Notes: generated from the letters alone by a model not told the origin. 64,000 nucleotides of DNA from Prorocentrum cordatum (GCA_963575745.1 CAUYUJ010004532.1:1-64000), one strand, 5' to 3'; numbered from the stretch's first letter, positions 1 to 11,689 are shown. A program made the numbers and translations.

Positions 1-460
1 CGGCGACAGCGGGGTCACGAAGGGCATGCACATGGGGCCACAACGGGCGCGAACGAGCGGGGGCCACGAAGGGCATACGTATGTTGGGCCGCGGAGGGCA
101 AGGACGGGGCCACTGAGGGCAGCAACGGGGACACGAAGGGCAGCGAGGGGGCCACGAAGGGCGACAGCGGGGCCACGAAGGGCATGCATATTCGGCCACC
201 ACAGGCGCGAACGAGCGGGGGCCACGAAGGGCATACATATATGGGGCCACGAAACAAAGTGAGGGGGCAACGAAGGGCTGCAACGGGGCCACGGATTGCA
301 GCGAGGGGGCCCGAGGGCTTCCTGTGGCCAAAGAAGGCCTGCAACGGGGCCACGAAGGGCAGCGAGGGGGCCACGAAGGGCTGCAACGGGGCCACGAAAC
401 AAAGCGAGGGGGCCACGAAGGGCTGCAACGGGGCCACGAAGGGAAGCGAGATCCCGATTC
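1..460. repeat. GC-rich minisatellite, unit about 20 bp
   Basis: A short unit built around 'gccacgaagggcagcga' recurs with variation through the whole stretch, sometimes interrupted by a longer variant carrying 'gggcatacgtatg' or 'gggcatgcatat'. The array runs off the left edge of the window. ORFs across it on both strands are low-complexity by-products; I see no gene. Confidence 0.8.
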
Positions 461-790
461 CTAGGTAATCTGTGAAGGAGTCCTAAGCGTGAGCGCGACT
501 CCTGGGTGCCTGGGTGTCGGGAGCGCGGCGCTGGAGTAAATTGCAAGAGATTCCAACGCAAGGGCACTATTCTTCAGTAAATTGCAAGCAAGTCTCCAGC
601 GAGAGCGCGACTCCAGAGCGCAGGAGGAGCGATTCCTGAATACATCGTAAGGAAGTCCCAAGCGAGAGCGCGATTCTTGACTAAAATGCGAGGAAGTCTC
701 GGGCGGGAGCGGGGGTCCTGGCTTAATTGTGAGGAAGTCTTAGGCGGGAGCCGTTGTTGTTGTAACCCGGGGGCCAGGGGGCCAGTTTGA
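461..790. repeat. Degenerate tandem repeat, unit about 55-60 bp
   Basis: Units containing 'gcgagagcgcgattc' followed by 'taaattgcaaggaagtc'-like sequence recur about five times with many substitutions. No coding signal is visible. Confidence 0.6.
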
Positions 791-1040
791 GCAGGAAGAC
801 TTTCCTTCACAAAAAAACAAGGTGCGAGCCCCAGGGGGGGCACTTCAGTTGAAAAAATCAATGTGCACCGGTGTGGGGGGATCAACAATAATTATTCTTC
901 GAGAGTGAGAGTTCAACAACAACAATGAGAATCAGCATCGCAGAAGCCCACTTCAGCCACGCAACCAGGGACAGTGAATTACCGTTCGGCCCCTCAGTCT
1001 GATACGTATCTATTTGTATATTCGCATGCGTATACACATA
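791..1040. other. No feature seen
   Basis: Single-copy-looking sequence between two repeat arrays. No reading frame, motif or repeat that I can support. Confidence 0.5.
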
Positions 1041-1335
1041 TCTGTAGACATACATACATACACACACATACATACATACATACATACAAACAAATAGCAT
1101 CCATACATCCATCCATCCATCCATACATCCATCCATCCATCCATACATACATACATACATACATACATACTTACATACATACATACATACATATATACAT
1201 ACATACATACATACATACATACATACATACATACATACATGCATGCATACATACATACATACATACATACATACATACTTACAGGCAGACAGACAGACAG
1301 ACCGACAGATAGACAGGCAAACAGACAGACATGCA
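1041..1335. repeat. CATA/CATC tetranucleotide microsatellite
   Basis: Near-perfect 'acat'/'ccat' tetranucleotides for almost 300 bp, ending in 'gacagaca' units. The long Tyr-Val-Cys-Met ORFs on the minus strand are translations of this array, not genes. Confidence 0.95.
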
Positions 1336-1339
1336 CAAA

Positions 1340-1575
1340 CAATAATACATTGGCGCTTCGCGCCGTGCACTTTGGTCCTTGAGGCTTGGCATGCAAGCAG
1401 GAGGGCAACAAAATAAAACGGAACAGTTGGCGTTAACTCGTGGTTGCCTTTTCCGGCATCGTCGTTGTAATAATGTGATTCGTTGTCCTTCCCTCATGTT
1501 TCCTTTTCATATTCCTCATTATCGCCCTACCCTGCGAATTCGTCCCCATCCTCAGCTCTTTTTGCGGAGGCTCAT
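1340..1575. other. No feature seen
   Basis: Moderately complex sequence without a convincing reading frame or a repeat that I recognise elsewhere in the window. Confidence 0.4.
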
Positions 1576-2230
1576 CCTAGGAGAGCCTCTTGGGAATCTC
1601 ACGAAAATTTGTAAAGTCTTGCTGGGGCCTTCTGGAGGCCTCGAGGGTTCCTTCTGGGGGCCACTTGGTGCTTCCCCAGGCCACCCTGCTTCCAACCGCG
1701 GTCTCCCCGAACGACCGAGTCACGATTTGGAATGATTCGGGGGGCGTCGGGCGTCTTGGGGTCATCTTGTGCCGTCTTGGGGCTTTCTTCGGGTCATCTT
1801 GGGGTCCTGTTGGGCCGTCTTGGGGCTCCTCCTGGACTGCCTGGAAGCCTTCTTGGCTAAATTGGGAGCAATTTTCTGGCCTCCTGGGCGGTTTCGAGCG
1901 CCCGGAAGACCGAAGAACAGAGCATCCCAAACATCATACAAAAACCATTGGCAATCAATGCTTGGTTGCATGTTGAATGCCTCTTGGGGGTCTTCTTTGG
2001 GTCGTCTTCGGGCTTCTTGTGGGTGTCAGGGGCCTCTGTGGGCTCTCGCGGGGCCGTTCGGCCGCCTTCCTGACCGATTTGAGCCCGTTGCCTAAGCCCA
2101 ACAGGGGCTTGAGGAGACTGGCAAAGCACAGGGGACCGTTTGCAAGGGCGTCCAGGGTGCCCCTCGTGCCAAGGATCTGGGGGAGGGTCCCGTTTACGGG
2201 GGGGTCGCAGGGTCCCAGTCCATAAAAAAA
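1576..2230. repeat. Degenerate 'cttggggtc' repeat region
   Basis: Short phrases such as 'gtcttggggctcct' and 'cttcgggtcatcttggggtc' recur irregularly. The same style of repeat, on the other strand ('ccaagatggc', 'ccccaaaagggccc'), appears at about 40.98-41.64 kb. All six frames are proline/glycine or serine rich with no domain. Confidence 0.45.
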
Positions 2231-2289
2231 TCGAAAAGGGAATAACTGGACCAATAATCCCTCCACGTCGTTATTCTCCGCATCCGCAT

Positions 2290-2485
2290 CCCCATCCCCT
2301 TACGCTCATGCATCCTCTACGCGCCTCCTCCTGCTCGCTCCTCGCTTCTTGTCCCTTCCCCCTCCCTCCTCCCTCCTCCTCCTCCTCCTACTCCTGCTCC
2401 TCCTCCTCCTCCTCGTCCTCGTCCTCTTCGTCCTCCTCCTTCTCCTCCTCCTCTTCGTCGTCGTCGTCCTCCTCCATTCCATTTC
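2290..2485. repeat. TCC-rich pyrimidine tract
   Basis: Runs of 'tcctcctcc' with 'tcg' variants. In minus orientation this is the AGG tract that ends the first copy of a composite repeat (see 2486-2840). Confidence 0.85.
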
Positions 2486-2840
2486 CTTGTGAATAACTCT
2501 CCCCTGTCGCACCCCGAGGCCAGTCGAAAAGGCGGGTCGGGCGTTTTGCCTGAGACCCCCTTACCATCTATGATCCTGGCGCTTTTACATCGACAACAGC
2601 TTCACATATGGACGGCGGGTCGCTTCCAACATGTGGCTCTCGTCTTAGCACCGCGCGCATTTGTCTCAAGCATTCGCAAGAGTTTCACGATGAAGCGCGG
2701 TCCGCTTCCAACATGTGACTCTCGCCTCACCGCCGCGCACATTATCTTTGAAATGTTGCAAGAGCTTCACGGATTGAGGCCGGATCCTTTTCAACATGTG
2801 GCTCTCGCTTTAGCGCCGCGCACATTCGTTTAAACACATT
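2486..2840 (-). repeat. Composite repeat copy 1 (85-bp array plus tail)
   Basis: Read on the minus strand, about three units of roughly 85 bp (containing 'agccacatgttg' and 'gcgcggcg') are followed by a tail with 'ggatcatagatgg', 'gggtgcgaca' and then an AGG tract. The same order of array, tail and AGG tract appears on the plus strand at 19.79-20.66 kb and 23.56-24.32 kb, so this is a dispersed composite element, not local slippage. Confidence 0.7.
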
Positions 2841-2849
2841 AAACGGGTT

Positions 2850-3170
2850 TTGCGGATTCGCATGGCTAACGTACCCAAACTTATGCTGTGGAGCGGTTCA
2901 GGACTGCCTATGCGCAACAGTTACGTTGATTGGCTGCGCTGAAACCCCAGGAATGGCGTTCTGGGGCGATTCATGACCGTCAAGACGCAACAGTCAAGTT
3001 TATCCGTTGCGTTGGAGTCCGAGAGCGGTGTTTTGGCACGCTTCAGGATCTTCACGCGGTTGTCTCCCAACGGGGCAACTCCCCCAGTGGAAATGAATCC
3101 TTGTATGGGGCCTATGAAGCTGGAGCTTAGAGGGAGGGTTTACTCCAACATCGCTGAGGAATCTTGGGTT
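2850..3170. other. No gene seen
   Basis: Single-copy-looking sequence adjoining the composite repeat. No coding frame or motif recognised. Confidence 0.4.
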
Positions 3171-3174
3171 TTCA

Positions 3175-3292
3175 CTGGTCCTCCTCCTCCTCCTCCTGCT
3201 CCTCCTCCTCCTCCACCACCTCCTCCTCCTCCTCCTCCTCCTCCTCCTCCTCCTCCTCCTCCTCTTCCTCCTCCAATCTCTCGATGGCTTGT
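3175..3292. repeat. TCC trinucleotide array
   Basis: About 115 bp of nearly uninterrupted 'tcc' with a few 'tcctgc' and 'cca' variants. It generates polyproline, polyserine, polyarginine and polyglutamate ORFs in different frames, none of which is a gene. Confidence 0.95.
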
Positions 3293-3299
3293 ATGGTTG

Positions 3300-4010
3300 T
3301 GATTTGTTTCTTGCCAGCGGCAAACCACATGCCGGAATACTCGCGAAGAGAAGCGCGCGGATGCACGCTCAGGATTCGCATGCCGAGACGAGGATCCAGC
3401 AAGCCGGGCTGCTGATTCAGAGCCTTGTTTTTGTTATATTGGTAGGGTGATTGCTCATTGTCTTTCTGAACTCACGTCGCCAAGGGCTCTGAGGAGGTTC
3501 CGAGATCCGTGGTTTGCTCCTCCAGTTACCCTGGTCGGCCTGACTGTGGGCACCCCTCGCTTTGTAGTACACGACCCTGCCACCAACAGACATCGGTGCA
3601 CATATTGTTGGTTTTCCGGCAAGCACCGATGGGAGCCGGCAGAGCAGCCGCGCCCCATACCACCTGGGACAGACCACGTTGTTCGACGGATTGTGGGGTA
3701 GTTCGTATTATGCCGTCAATGGGGCGCCCACCCGTCGACCAACGTCGACAACCTAACCACGCTTTTTGCCTAAATCGGCTTTCTACTGGAATTCATAAAC
3801 ATCGCCTCCAGCATTTGATGGACGGACGACAGGACAGGAGCCAACACTGGTGATATCCATGTTGTGGGAACTGTTTTTCGAGGTAATTTGCACTAGCCCT
3901 TTTACAAGGATCCTTGATCCATGATTTTTCCTCTTGCCCTTGTCTTTGTTGGGCGCGCTGGTCTCGTGGCGCGCCACATTCAGAATCCAGAATCCTCCTG
4001 CTCCTCGCCC
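3300..4010. other. No gene seen
   Basis: Complex sequence with short ORFs of at most about 115 codons on both strands. None shows a recognisable domain and no repeat links it to other parts of the window. Confidence 0.4.
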
Positions 4011-4075
4011 CCCCCCCTCCCTCCTCCCCCCTCCCTCCTCTCTCGTCCTGAACCCTCCTCCTCCTCATTTCCATG

Positions 4076-4111
<36 letters not shown>

Positions 4112-4275
4112 TTTTCTCTCAATCTCTCCCTCTCTCTCTATGTCTCGGTTTCTTTCTCATCCATTCCCTCCTCCTCCTCATCATCTTTATCACCACCACC
4201 ATCGTTTAAACACCGTCATCAGCATCACCATCTTCATCATCATCATCGTCATCATCATCATCAGCATCATCATGG
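4011..4275. repeat. CT-rich tract followed by CAT/ATC repeats
   Basis: A 'cccccctccctcc' stretch, then 'ctctctctct', then 'catcatcat' units. The ORFs over it are low-complexity Leu/Ser/His strings. Confidence 0.85.
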
Positions 4276-4985
4276 GAATGGGTCTCTGGGGGCGTCCACA
4301 GGACAGCTGGACAAAAAAAGGAAAAAGGGCCTTCACCCTTTGAGTTTCAGCTTGGCGTCACTTCGCCCTGAGGGCCTACATGAGGATCACTGGCCCCGAA
4401 CGCTGGGGATGGGGGCCCACAAGCGATTCGTGGCGATTCGTTGGTGGGGGACCCGGGAGCCACGACGCACCACCGATCTGAGAGGGCACTCGATTAAAGT
4501 GGCCAGCAATCTGTCGTGGAGGAGAGAACAGGCGCAGGGGGGAGGCAGGCGAAAGGGGGAAAGGTGTTCCACAACTTCTGGCACGCCCTATCGAATTACG
4601 AATTACGACGAGGGACTGTCTCTCTCTCGCTCGCGCGCTCCCGCTTAGGTGTACAGGCCGTCGGGGTCGGAGAACGACACCTCATATCAGAGACTGCACC
4701 AATGCCTCCAAAAATATGGTAATGATCGGCATACTTGCAATGAAATCAACGAGTTGGGAAAAAACTGCTCAGCGCTGCTGGCCACGAAGTCGAACAAGCC
4801 ACCCCGCTGCATTACCGAGCACAACTGCCGCCCCATAGGCGCACAATCACAAGCACCTCTAGCCGACAAGCGGGCCCGACTACAGCGGGTGACGGGGGGC
4901 GCTGTGAAGGGGGGCGACAGAAGCGGAAAACACTATAGAGATAAACTTCTCCATGGCGGTGTTGAAATCGAACAACTCAGCGCGT
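4276..4985. other. No gene seen; sequence 3' of the LINE
   Basis: This lies downstream of the LINE coding region on the minus strand and may include its 3' untranslated part, but I cannot define the end of the element: no poly-A, terminal repeat or target duplication was identified. Confidence 0.35.
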
Positions 4986-5013
4986 GTCCAAACTTCCGCT
5001 TACTGAAAGTCAG

Positions 5014-6878
5014 TCATAGTGCCTTCCACGGCGTCAATCTGGACCAAAAAGCTGAGAGCTGCTCACCAAACAAATACTTCTTTCGAGCGCGTGTGTGTCG
5101 GCGAACAGGTACCGTTACTTTGAATTGTGCTGCCGCCCGCGATGCTGCCTCGAGTGCTACCGTGCCTTGCTCCACCAAGTCTAAGAGCCGCTCACCGTGA
5201 TTCCGTGTCATCCGTCCCTGGTGCGCACTCAACCGCGGGCGTGTCACTTCTTCTCGCACTCGCCCAATAGCTTCTGAGCTGCTCGCTCCAGAGGGCCCCG
5301 AGGGGCGGGGCCCATCTTCGCCGCCGCCGAGTGTCCCTTGAACACGTTGATCAGCAGCTTCTCTTTGTTGTCGTGGTCGCGGCTGGGAGCGAAGACGATC
5401 TTGGCCATCTCTGGCTGGCATTCCTTCTCCTTGGCGGGCTTCGCGCGGCAATGGGGCACCACTTCCTGCAGCTGCTGCGCTGTTTTGCCTTCGACGTGCT
5501 GAGCCCAGAGCTGTCCAATTTGCTGCTGCACTCCTTGGCCGAGGTCTCCCTTCGCCATGCCCTGCAGCATCGCTGTGAAATTGTGTACGCATGGTACTCC
5601 GAGAACTTCCAGCTCCTGAGTTTTGCCCCGCAGCTTCGCCACCTCCTTGCGATGCGCAATTCCTGCTGCCTGCATTGCCAAGCATATCGGGTGCGTGCTG
5701 AGGAGCAGCACGGCGCGCCGCAGAATCCCCGTTACCTCTTGGATCCCCGCGGCGTTTGACAGGGCAAGACGTGCGAGGATGAGCACCAGCTTGGCCACCG
5801 TCTTTTCTTCGCTGCTGTCGATGATGTCTGCTGCCTGCCTTTTGCGTCTTTGGGCGGCGGGTTCTCCAGTTCCTTCGCGCCGCAATCCCCACGCTGGGGT
5901 CTTGAGCTCGAAAGGCATCGTCAGCAGTTCGTAAAGAGTCGAAACGTGGCGCGTGTGTATGTAGGTGTTCCTGCAGCCCCGAAAAAGCGTCCGCCTCGAA
6001 AGAGCATAAATGGCATCGGCGACGGTCGGGATGCAAAGGGCCTCCGAGATATCTGGATCGATTTACACATGCACCACCTCGCAGAACGCTTTTTACAACG
6101 TGCTGTTGCGTTGCCACAATTGATCCGTACACCTTCGCAATAGGGGCACACGTTAGTAGTTACTAAGGACACCCGCGGGTCTCGCAATCCACGATAAGCG
6201 AGCCCGTGATGTTCCACCGACTTAGAAGAACGAAACTTCTTCAAGCAAGCAACTCCCTCCTCCATTTCGAAACCACACACCCACTCTTCTGGCTCCTGCT
6301 GTCGACAAGGCGTACAGAGCGGGATAATACGAGGCGCCGACGAGGGGGTCCATCCTGGTGGGGGTATCGCTGATGAATAAGCTCCTCGACGAAGCCTCGT
6401 GAAATCCATCTGTGCGAACTCCCCCCCTCCCCAGTTCAGGATCTTGAAAGATCTGCAAGAAACCTCTACGAGCCAGACTCCCAACTACACCTCCTTCATC
6501 GTCCATCTCATTCAGACTGTCTAAGATGTCCGCATTAACTCTCTTCGCCCATGGGTTCGCATCTTCCGTGATGTCATCCCCGATAGCCGTTTCCTGCGAC
6601 TCGAAGACGTGCGTGCCGAACAGCGCGGCGAGGACTTGATCATTCTGGCGCGGCGAACGAGCGATGGCCTGATAGCGTTTCATTCTGCGAACTCGAGCTT
6701 CTAGTTTACAGGGCGCCATGCGCCAATGCTCTAACATCTCCGAGGTCGTCATCGACTTGTGTGTAATGCGTGTCTTTCCCTCCACCACCTCCTCCGTCTG
6801 TGTGCGCGCTGCGCCTCTCATCGCAATGCGTGCATAGCGTGCAACTAACTTATCTAGGGCCTGCCAGCTGTTTTTCAT
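5014..6878 (-). pseudogene. LINE C-terminal region with Cys/His clusters
   Basis: The C-terminal part of the LINE polyprotein in several frames. One fragment (about 6.3-6.06 kb) has the cluster 'CPYCEGVRINC' with further Cys residues. Another (about 6.02-5.95 kb) has 'CHLCSFEADAF' followed by two His at C2H2 spacing. The longest intact stretch, 5244-5918, is a 224-codon Ala/Leu/Gln-rich region that reads like the dinoflagellate LINE tail. I infer a nucleic-acid binding role for the clusters. No stop-free frame joins the pieces. Confidence 0.6.
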
Positions 6879-8058
6879 TTAAAGATGAAGCGCTCGTTGT
6901 CATGCAACGCTGCATTCTGAACGCAACAGATCAGCATGCCCCTCCGAACTTTCCAGGGGGTACGTTGTAAAGTCAAAAAGCGCCCCAAGGAGTGGAATGC
7001 CACGGCCGCCGCCCGATCTCTCCATTGAAGCTCTGGCGAGAAACTGCAATTGGAGGCGACCTCAGCTCCAAGGTACCTGGCGTGTGGTTTGCGGCGGGCG
7101 GGCAAGACTATTTTTCCCTGCCTAAGATTCTGCGCGTCACGGTATGAGCAAGGGCCCGCGAGCACGGGGGTGATCTCCTGCTTCGCGCGTTTCTGGCGGC
7201 AGCCAATCGATTCCAACGCTTTGTCGGGCTCCTCGTTTGTCTTCGTGCTCCTGCTTGTTAGCCCCCCCCCCCCCTGCTTTCCCAAGGGTGGTCTTCGAAA
7301 GGTCGTCCGCGCACTGGCAGAGGGATAAGTCCGCGGTTCGTTTCGTAAATCGGTTCTCGATCTTCAACTCATAATTTTCGATCGTTTTTCCGTCAAGGCT
7401 CGGGTTCACTTGTTGACCCCAGCCTGGAATCCAAGGACAACAAGACGCACCGCATACGGAAAGCCCATCAATGCACCGCAAGTTGGCATGGGTAGAGTAG
7501 ACGCGCCCTGTATGCTCGGGAGGGAGATGACTGCATCTCGACACCGCTGCTGTCCAAACTCGCCACCAGGGTCTTCTCGCATCAGCTCCAGACTGGCGTC
7601 ATCGAGCTCCGTCCACTCATGCTGCCGAAGGCGTCGCTCAGGTCATGGAAGTGTTGTAAACAGCTTCGCCCAGCCTGCTTGATCAGATAAAGGGTGGTAT
7701 TCACTGTAATGATAGCGTTCTCTTTGCACCGTCCTTTCATAAATCCGTGCGCTGTGTGGGGCATAAGCGGCAGATACGAGTTGCCTGCGTGCCAAGCCTT
7801 GCCCAACGGAGCGAGCAAATGCACTGTGCGTAGCCCGGAAGCCGCGTCTCCGATGCCCGTGGCTCCTTCCGTCTTCTTTGGCCAGGAAATGCCCTGACTC
7901 GCATGCCAATGCGTCGGTGTTCGACCCGCGGTGCGCACGCGAACAACGCCGTCCTCAATCGCGCGCTTGAAGAGCGGGGCCTCTCTGATTTGCAGTCCAA
8001 GTCCCCAGCCGCGCCCAGCAGGTGCCACATCATCTGGTAGTTGTGGACCGCTGCCCAT
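6875..8058 (-). pseudogene. LINE reverse transcriptase, frameshifted
   Basis: RT palm fragments are visible in at least three frames: 'RTVHLLAPLGKAWH' and 'HGFMKGRCKENAI' (about 7.83-7.73 kb), the metal-binding region 'HDLSDAFGSM' (about 7.64 kb), and the second catalytic box 'CADDLSK' (about 7.31 kb; usually YADD in LINEs). A thumb-like region follows near 7.1 kb with 'ARYLGAEV' and 'PWKVRRGML'. The scatter of frames and the missing fingers region show that it is not functional. It continues the endonuclease fragment upstream. Confidence 0.75.
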
Positions 8059-8475
8059 GAGTAGCGCGATCAGCTCGAGGGGGGCTGACCATGGGGGAAC
8101 GGCTCGCCGCTTTGCTGCTCGTCCTAGGCGCCGTCGAACTCTGTTGAAATCTCAGTTTGCTGCTTTGCGATGTGATTCATCCAGAACTGCCATTGCTGTC
8201 ATATTTGTGCGCTGTCCTCTCCATTCATGCCAATCATGAAGAGGCTGCGTGCCCATGCCGCCTTGGTGCCCAGATAAGCTCCACTGTTGCATCCATTGTG
8301 TGCTGCTCAAACCGGCCGTGCGAACCGCAAGATGGCATCTTCGCTTCGTGCCGAACTTCGTTCCAGCTGCTCTACGTGATAGTCGATGTACTTCAGCGTG
8401 CTGTCGCTTGTTCCATGCTTCCCATAAGGAGTCCAGCGCTCGCTCCTGAAAGCGGAGCCATTCTCGATGTCGATA

Positions 8476-9692
8476 CTATTTCATCCGTTGAGATAGTGCT
8501 CCCAGCTCGATTTCCAGTGCATCTTTATATTGCCCAATCATGTCCGTATCGAACTGAGACCGCTTCTCCATGCGATGCTTTAAGAGAAAGTATCGGCGTT
8601 CGCGTCTCTGTTGATACTCAGGATCGTCATACAAAGACGGGCGTTTAAACAACTCTTCGCCCACCGAAATCATCACATACACCAGGTACTCGAACAACGG
8701 GCCAGGCGAGGCCTGGTTGATGAGACTTATAACTTCATCCGCATTCTGCTCAAGATGCTGCTCTATCTGCGTGATGAACTGTTCGCCAGCTTCGCTGCCT
8801 GAGAGAGATAAGGCCTGCATCAATGTGTCGCGGTCCCATCTGGTACCCTTGGTAGCATGAAAAGCGCGTGCGCCTGGTAGCCGAAACTCCACATGTAAAG
8901 GGACATGATCACGCCGAAACTTGCTAGGAATGTTCTGAATACGTCTGCCCAGTCGAAGAAGTGTGCCGCTGGTCCGTGTCGATTCCGCCAGCGTCTGTGG
9001 CATGGCCATGTAGTCCACGATCGACGAAGCGCCGTCCGTGCCATACCAGGTGGGTGCGTCATTTCCCGTCGTGGGCGCGCACATATAGCGCTTCTCCATG
9101 AGTTCGCGAAATGTTTTTCCAGCTGCATGCTCGCGACGTGCTCCAGCGGGTAGAACTGCAGAAATGTCCAAGAGATATTCGCCCCCTCGCGCTGCGTCGT
9201 AATCTTTGCCGAGCCCGTCGTTCAAGTCCACTCCAAGACTGGATCACTGCGTGACGGACTTGAGCTGATAACTTTACCAAGCCAATGTGTAAGAACTGTA
9301 ACCGTTTTGTCGTAAACCTGCATCGCCTTCACTGCTGTGGGTCGTGGCGGGTAGTAAGCACCAATCACCGTGAAGTCCCACGAGCTGGACGGAACTCTAA
9401 CGGTAAGCCCTCGTCCTGCGAGATGGGCTGGGGGTACTTGTACTTTACGCAAATGCTTCTGTCTGGTTTGGGTTCCAAAAGAAATAAGAACGCCCGTGGA
9501 TTTGTTGGTCATGGAACCAGCGGACCAGCCTGCATCAATACGCCATATGCTGCCACTGCGAGATTGTTCCATTCTCTATTTGGTTCTCCTTTGGGTGCCC
9601 ACGAGCGTGATCGCGTCGAAGTTAGAACATGCTAATTCAATCTCTTCCAAACGATCCCCCGCTGTGGCCGCGAGGGGGTTGAAGCGCATCAT
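8476..9692 (-). pseudogene. LINE endonuclease domain, frameshifted
   Basis: APE-like endonuclease that would nick the target DNA for target-primed reverse transcription. Successive fragments are: a start region ending 'DAITLVGTQRRTK' (to about 9576), a middle part with 'FTVIGAYYPPRP' (about 9340), then after a frame change 'DLNDGLG' (about 9230), 'SSIVDYMAMP' (about 9020) and 'RRDHVPLHVEF' (about 8900). The last three correspond to the conserved GDxN, SxxDY and DH motifs of the family. At least two frame changes and an in-frame stop near 9573 make it a pseudogene. The part from about 8.8 to 8.48 kb is the linker toward the reverse transcriptase. Confidence 0.8.
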
Positions 9693-9891
9693 GCGCCAGA
9701 CGTGCGACTGCGACTCCAGGGCGTGTGCCTGGTCCCCACATGTGGAAGAGAGAGCCGCCAGCAATCCGCCTGTCGCCCTCATCAGGCAGTGGCCGTTCAG
9801 GGCCGTATCAACCGCGGGTGCCTGCAGGACGAGGGGGTGCTCCGATGGGACGGCGCCTGTCGCAAACCCTGCACTCGTGCCATATGGGCGA

Positions 9892-9893
9892 CT

Positions 9894-9984
<91 letters not shown>

Positions 9985-9992
9985 CCACCACC

Positions 9993-10085
<93 letters not shown>

Positions 10086-10140
10086 GTCGTCGTCATCATC
10101 ATCATCATCATCATCATCGACATCAACGACATCAACGACA
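9892..10140. repeat. TCA trinucleotide array
   Basis: About 250 bp of 'tca' (ATC/CAT frames), with an internal 'cca' block near 9985-10005 and 'tcgtcg', 'acatcaacg' variants at the right end. Poly-His, poly-Ser and poly-Ile ORFs on the plus strand and poly-Met on the minus strand come from this array. Confidence 0.97.
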
Positions 10141-10948
10141 TCAACATCGTCATCCTCTTCCTCCCCATGTCCTCATCCATGTCCTCCTCTATCTCCTCCT
10201 CCATGTCCTCTTCCTCTCCGCCTGCTCGCAACTCGAACCTCGCTTGTCGCTCTCCGCTCCTCGCTCTCCGCTCCTTTACCTCCTCCTTTTCCTCCTCCTC
10301 CTCCTCCTCCTGCTCCTGCTCCTGCTCCTCCTCCCCCCCCTGCCCCTCCTCCTCCCTCTCTCCTCCTCCTCCTCCTCCTTCTCCTCCTCCTCCTCCTCCT
10401 CCTCCGCCTCCTCTCTCCTCCTCTCCTCCTCCTCCTCCTCCTCCTCCTCCTCTCCTCCTCTCTCCTTCTCCTCTCCTCCCCCTCCTCCTCCTCCTCCTCC
10501 TCCTCCTCCTCCTCCTCCTCCCTCCTCCTCCTCCTCCTCCTCCTCCTCCTCCTCCTCCTCCTCCTCCTCCTCCTCCTCCTCCTCCTCCTCCTCCTCCTCC
10601 TCCTCCCTCCTCCTCCTCCCCTCCTCCTCCTCCTCCTCCTCCTCCTCCTCCTCCCTCCTCCTCCTCCTCCTCCTCCTCCTCCTCCTCCTCCTCCTTCCTC
10701 ACTCCTCCTCCTCTCCCTCCTCCTCCTCCTCCTCCTCCTCCTCCTCCTCCTCCCCCTCCCCCTCCTTACTCCTCCTCCTCTCCTCCTCTTTTTCCTCCTC
10801 CCTTCCTCCTCCTCTCCTCCTCCTCCTCCTCCTCCCTCCTCCTCACCTCTCCTCCTCCCCTCCTCCTCCTCCTCCTCCTCCTCCTCCTCCTCCTCCTCCT
10901 CCTCCTCCTCCTCCTCCTCCTCCTCCTCCTCCTCCTCCTCCTCCTCCG
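10141..10948. repeat. TCC-dominated array, about 800 bp
   Basis: Almost continuous 'tcc' repeats with occasional 'tcctcccc', 'tccttc' and 'tcctct' interruptions that shift phase. With the adjoining TCA array it makes more than 1 kb of trinucleotide repeat, the longest homopurine-homopyrimidine-type tract in the window. The very long plus-strand ORFs here (up to about 650 codons) are artefacts of the repeat. Confidence 0.97.
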
Positions 10949-10949
10949 T

Positions 10950-11525
10950 CCTTGCGGCGGACGCGTGTTCGCCCGCTCCCAGAGCACAGTGGTCGGGAGC
11001 CTGCCGACACCTCCACCAACCCTCTCAGAAGGAGCGGCACCCATGGGGGTGGTTGGCCGCCTCAGACAGCGGCCACAAAGCCTATAGACTTCGTTGCCCG
11101 GGATCGCGGCCAGCTGCGCGAAGACCCGGTGGCCGTTGCCGCCGTTCTGCTGGCTCCGCCGGGCGGCCTCGCCCGGCAGCCGCGCGGCGCCCGCCGCCCA
11201 GCCGGCGCCGAGCGCGCGCGGCCAGGCCAGCGCCGCCCGCCCAGCGCGGCCCAGCCCCAGCGCAGCCCAGCGCTGCAGGAGGAGGGGCGCGCGCCGCCTA
11301 GTCAGCTGCCCAGCGCGCGGCCCACCTCTGCGGCGCACTGCCCGCGGTCGCTGGCTGCGCCCGTCGTGCCGGGGTCGCCGCTTCGTCCGTCGGTTCAGCC
11401 TGGCCGCTCAGACCGGCGAGGGCCGCGCCGCCGAAACCTCAGCGCTCAATTGGCGCGTTGCTCGGGCGGGCCAGGGCCGCCAGGGCCCGCCAGGCGCCGC
11501 GCTGCGGTAGCGCGCAGGGTGGCCT
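10950..11525. other. GC-rich sequence, no gene supported
   Basis: Very GC-rich. ORFs are open on both strands only because stop codons are rare at this composition. It may include the 3' remnant of the retroelement fragment at 11.7-12.15 kb, but I see no motif. Confidence 0.4.
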
Positions 11526-11528
11526 TGC

Positions 11529-11649
11529 CATCGCTCGGACGTCCATTTCCCGTGCATTTTTCGGTTTCGTGCGTTTTTTTCCTGCTCTATGGTCCAGGAT
11601 GGTCCTCGATGGTTCTCGCCGAGAAAAAAATGCACACGTCCGAGCGATG
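11529..11649. mobile_element. Small inverted-repeat element, family 2, copy 1
   Basis: The 121-bp segment starts with 'catcgctcggacgt' and ends with its complement 'acgtccgagcgatg'; inside these, 'gtgcattttt' and 'aaaaaaatgcac' also pair. A second copy of exactly the same length lies at 50291-50411. No coding capacity, so it is MITE-like (non-autonomous). No clear target duplication was found. Confidence 0.75.
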
Positions 11650-11689
11650 CCAGGTGGCCGCGCGGTAGGTCTCCGCGCTGTCGCGCTGC

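Larger units (their letters stand above)
4986..9700 (-). mobile_element. Decayed LINE-type (non-LTR) retrotransposon
   Basis: On the minus strand, pieces of the standard LINE order can be followed from right to left: an APE-type endonuclease (about 9.69-8.78 kb), a reverse transcriptase (about 8.06-6.88 kb), then a long C-terminal part with Cys/His clusters (about 6.88-5.0 kb). The frame changes many times and stops intervene, so the copy is inactive. Base composition is closer to balanced than in the GC-rich flanks. The element ends are not defined. The clade is uncertain; similar elements are abundant in dinoflagellates as far as I remember. Confidence 0.8.

Noticed and set aside
882-1411. 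Minus-strand ORFs of repeated Tyr-Val-Cys-Met and plus-strand Tyr-Ile-His-Thr ORF
   Set aside because: Direct translations of the CATA tetranucleotide microsatellite.
9370-11668. Very long plus-strand ORFs (up to about 650 codons) rich in Ser, Pro, Leu or His
   Set aside because: They are translations of the TCA/TCC arrays in different frames; the mirror ORFs on the minus strand are poly-Gly/Glu/Met. No domain and no start context.
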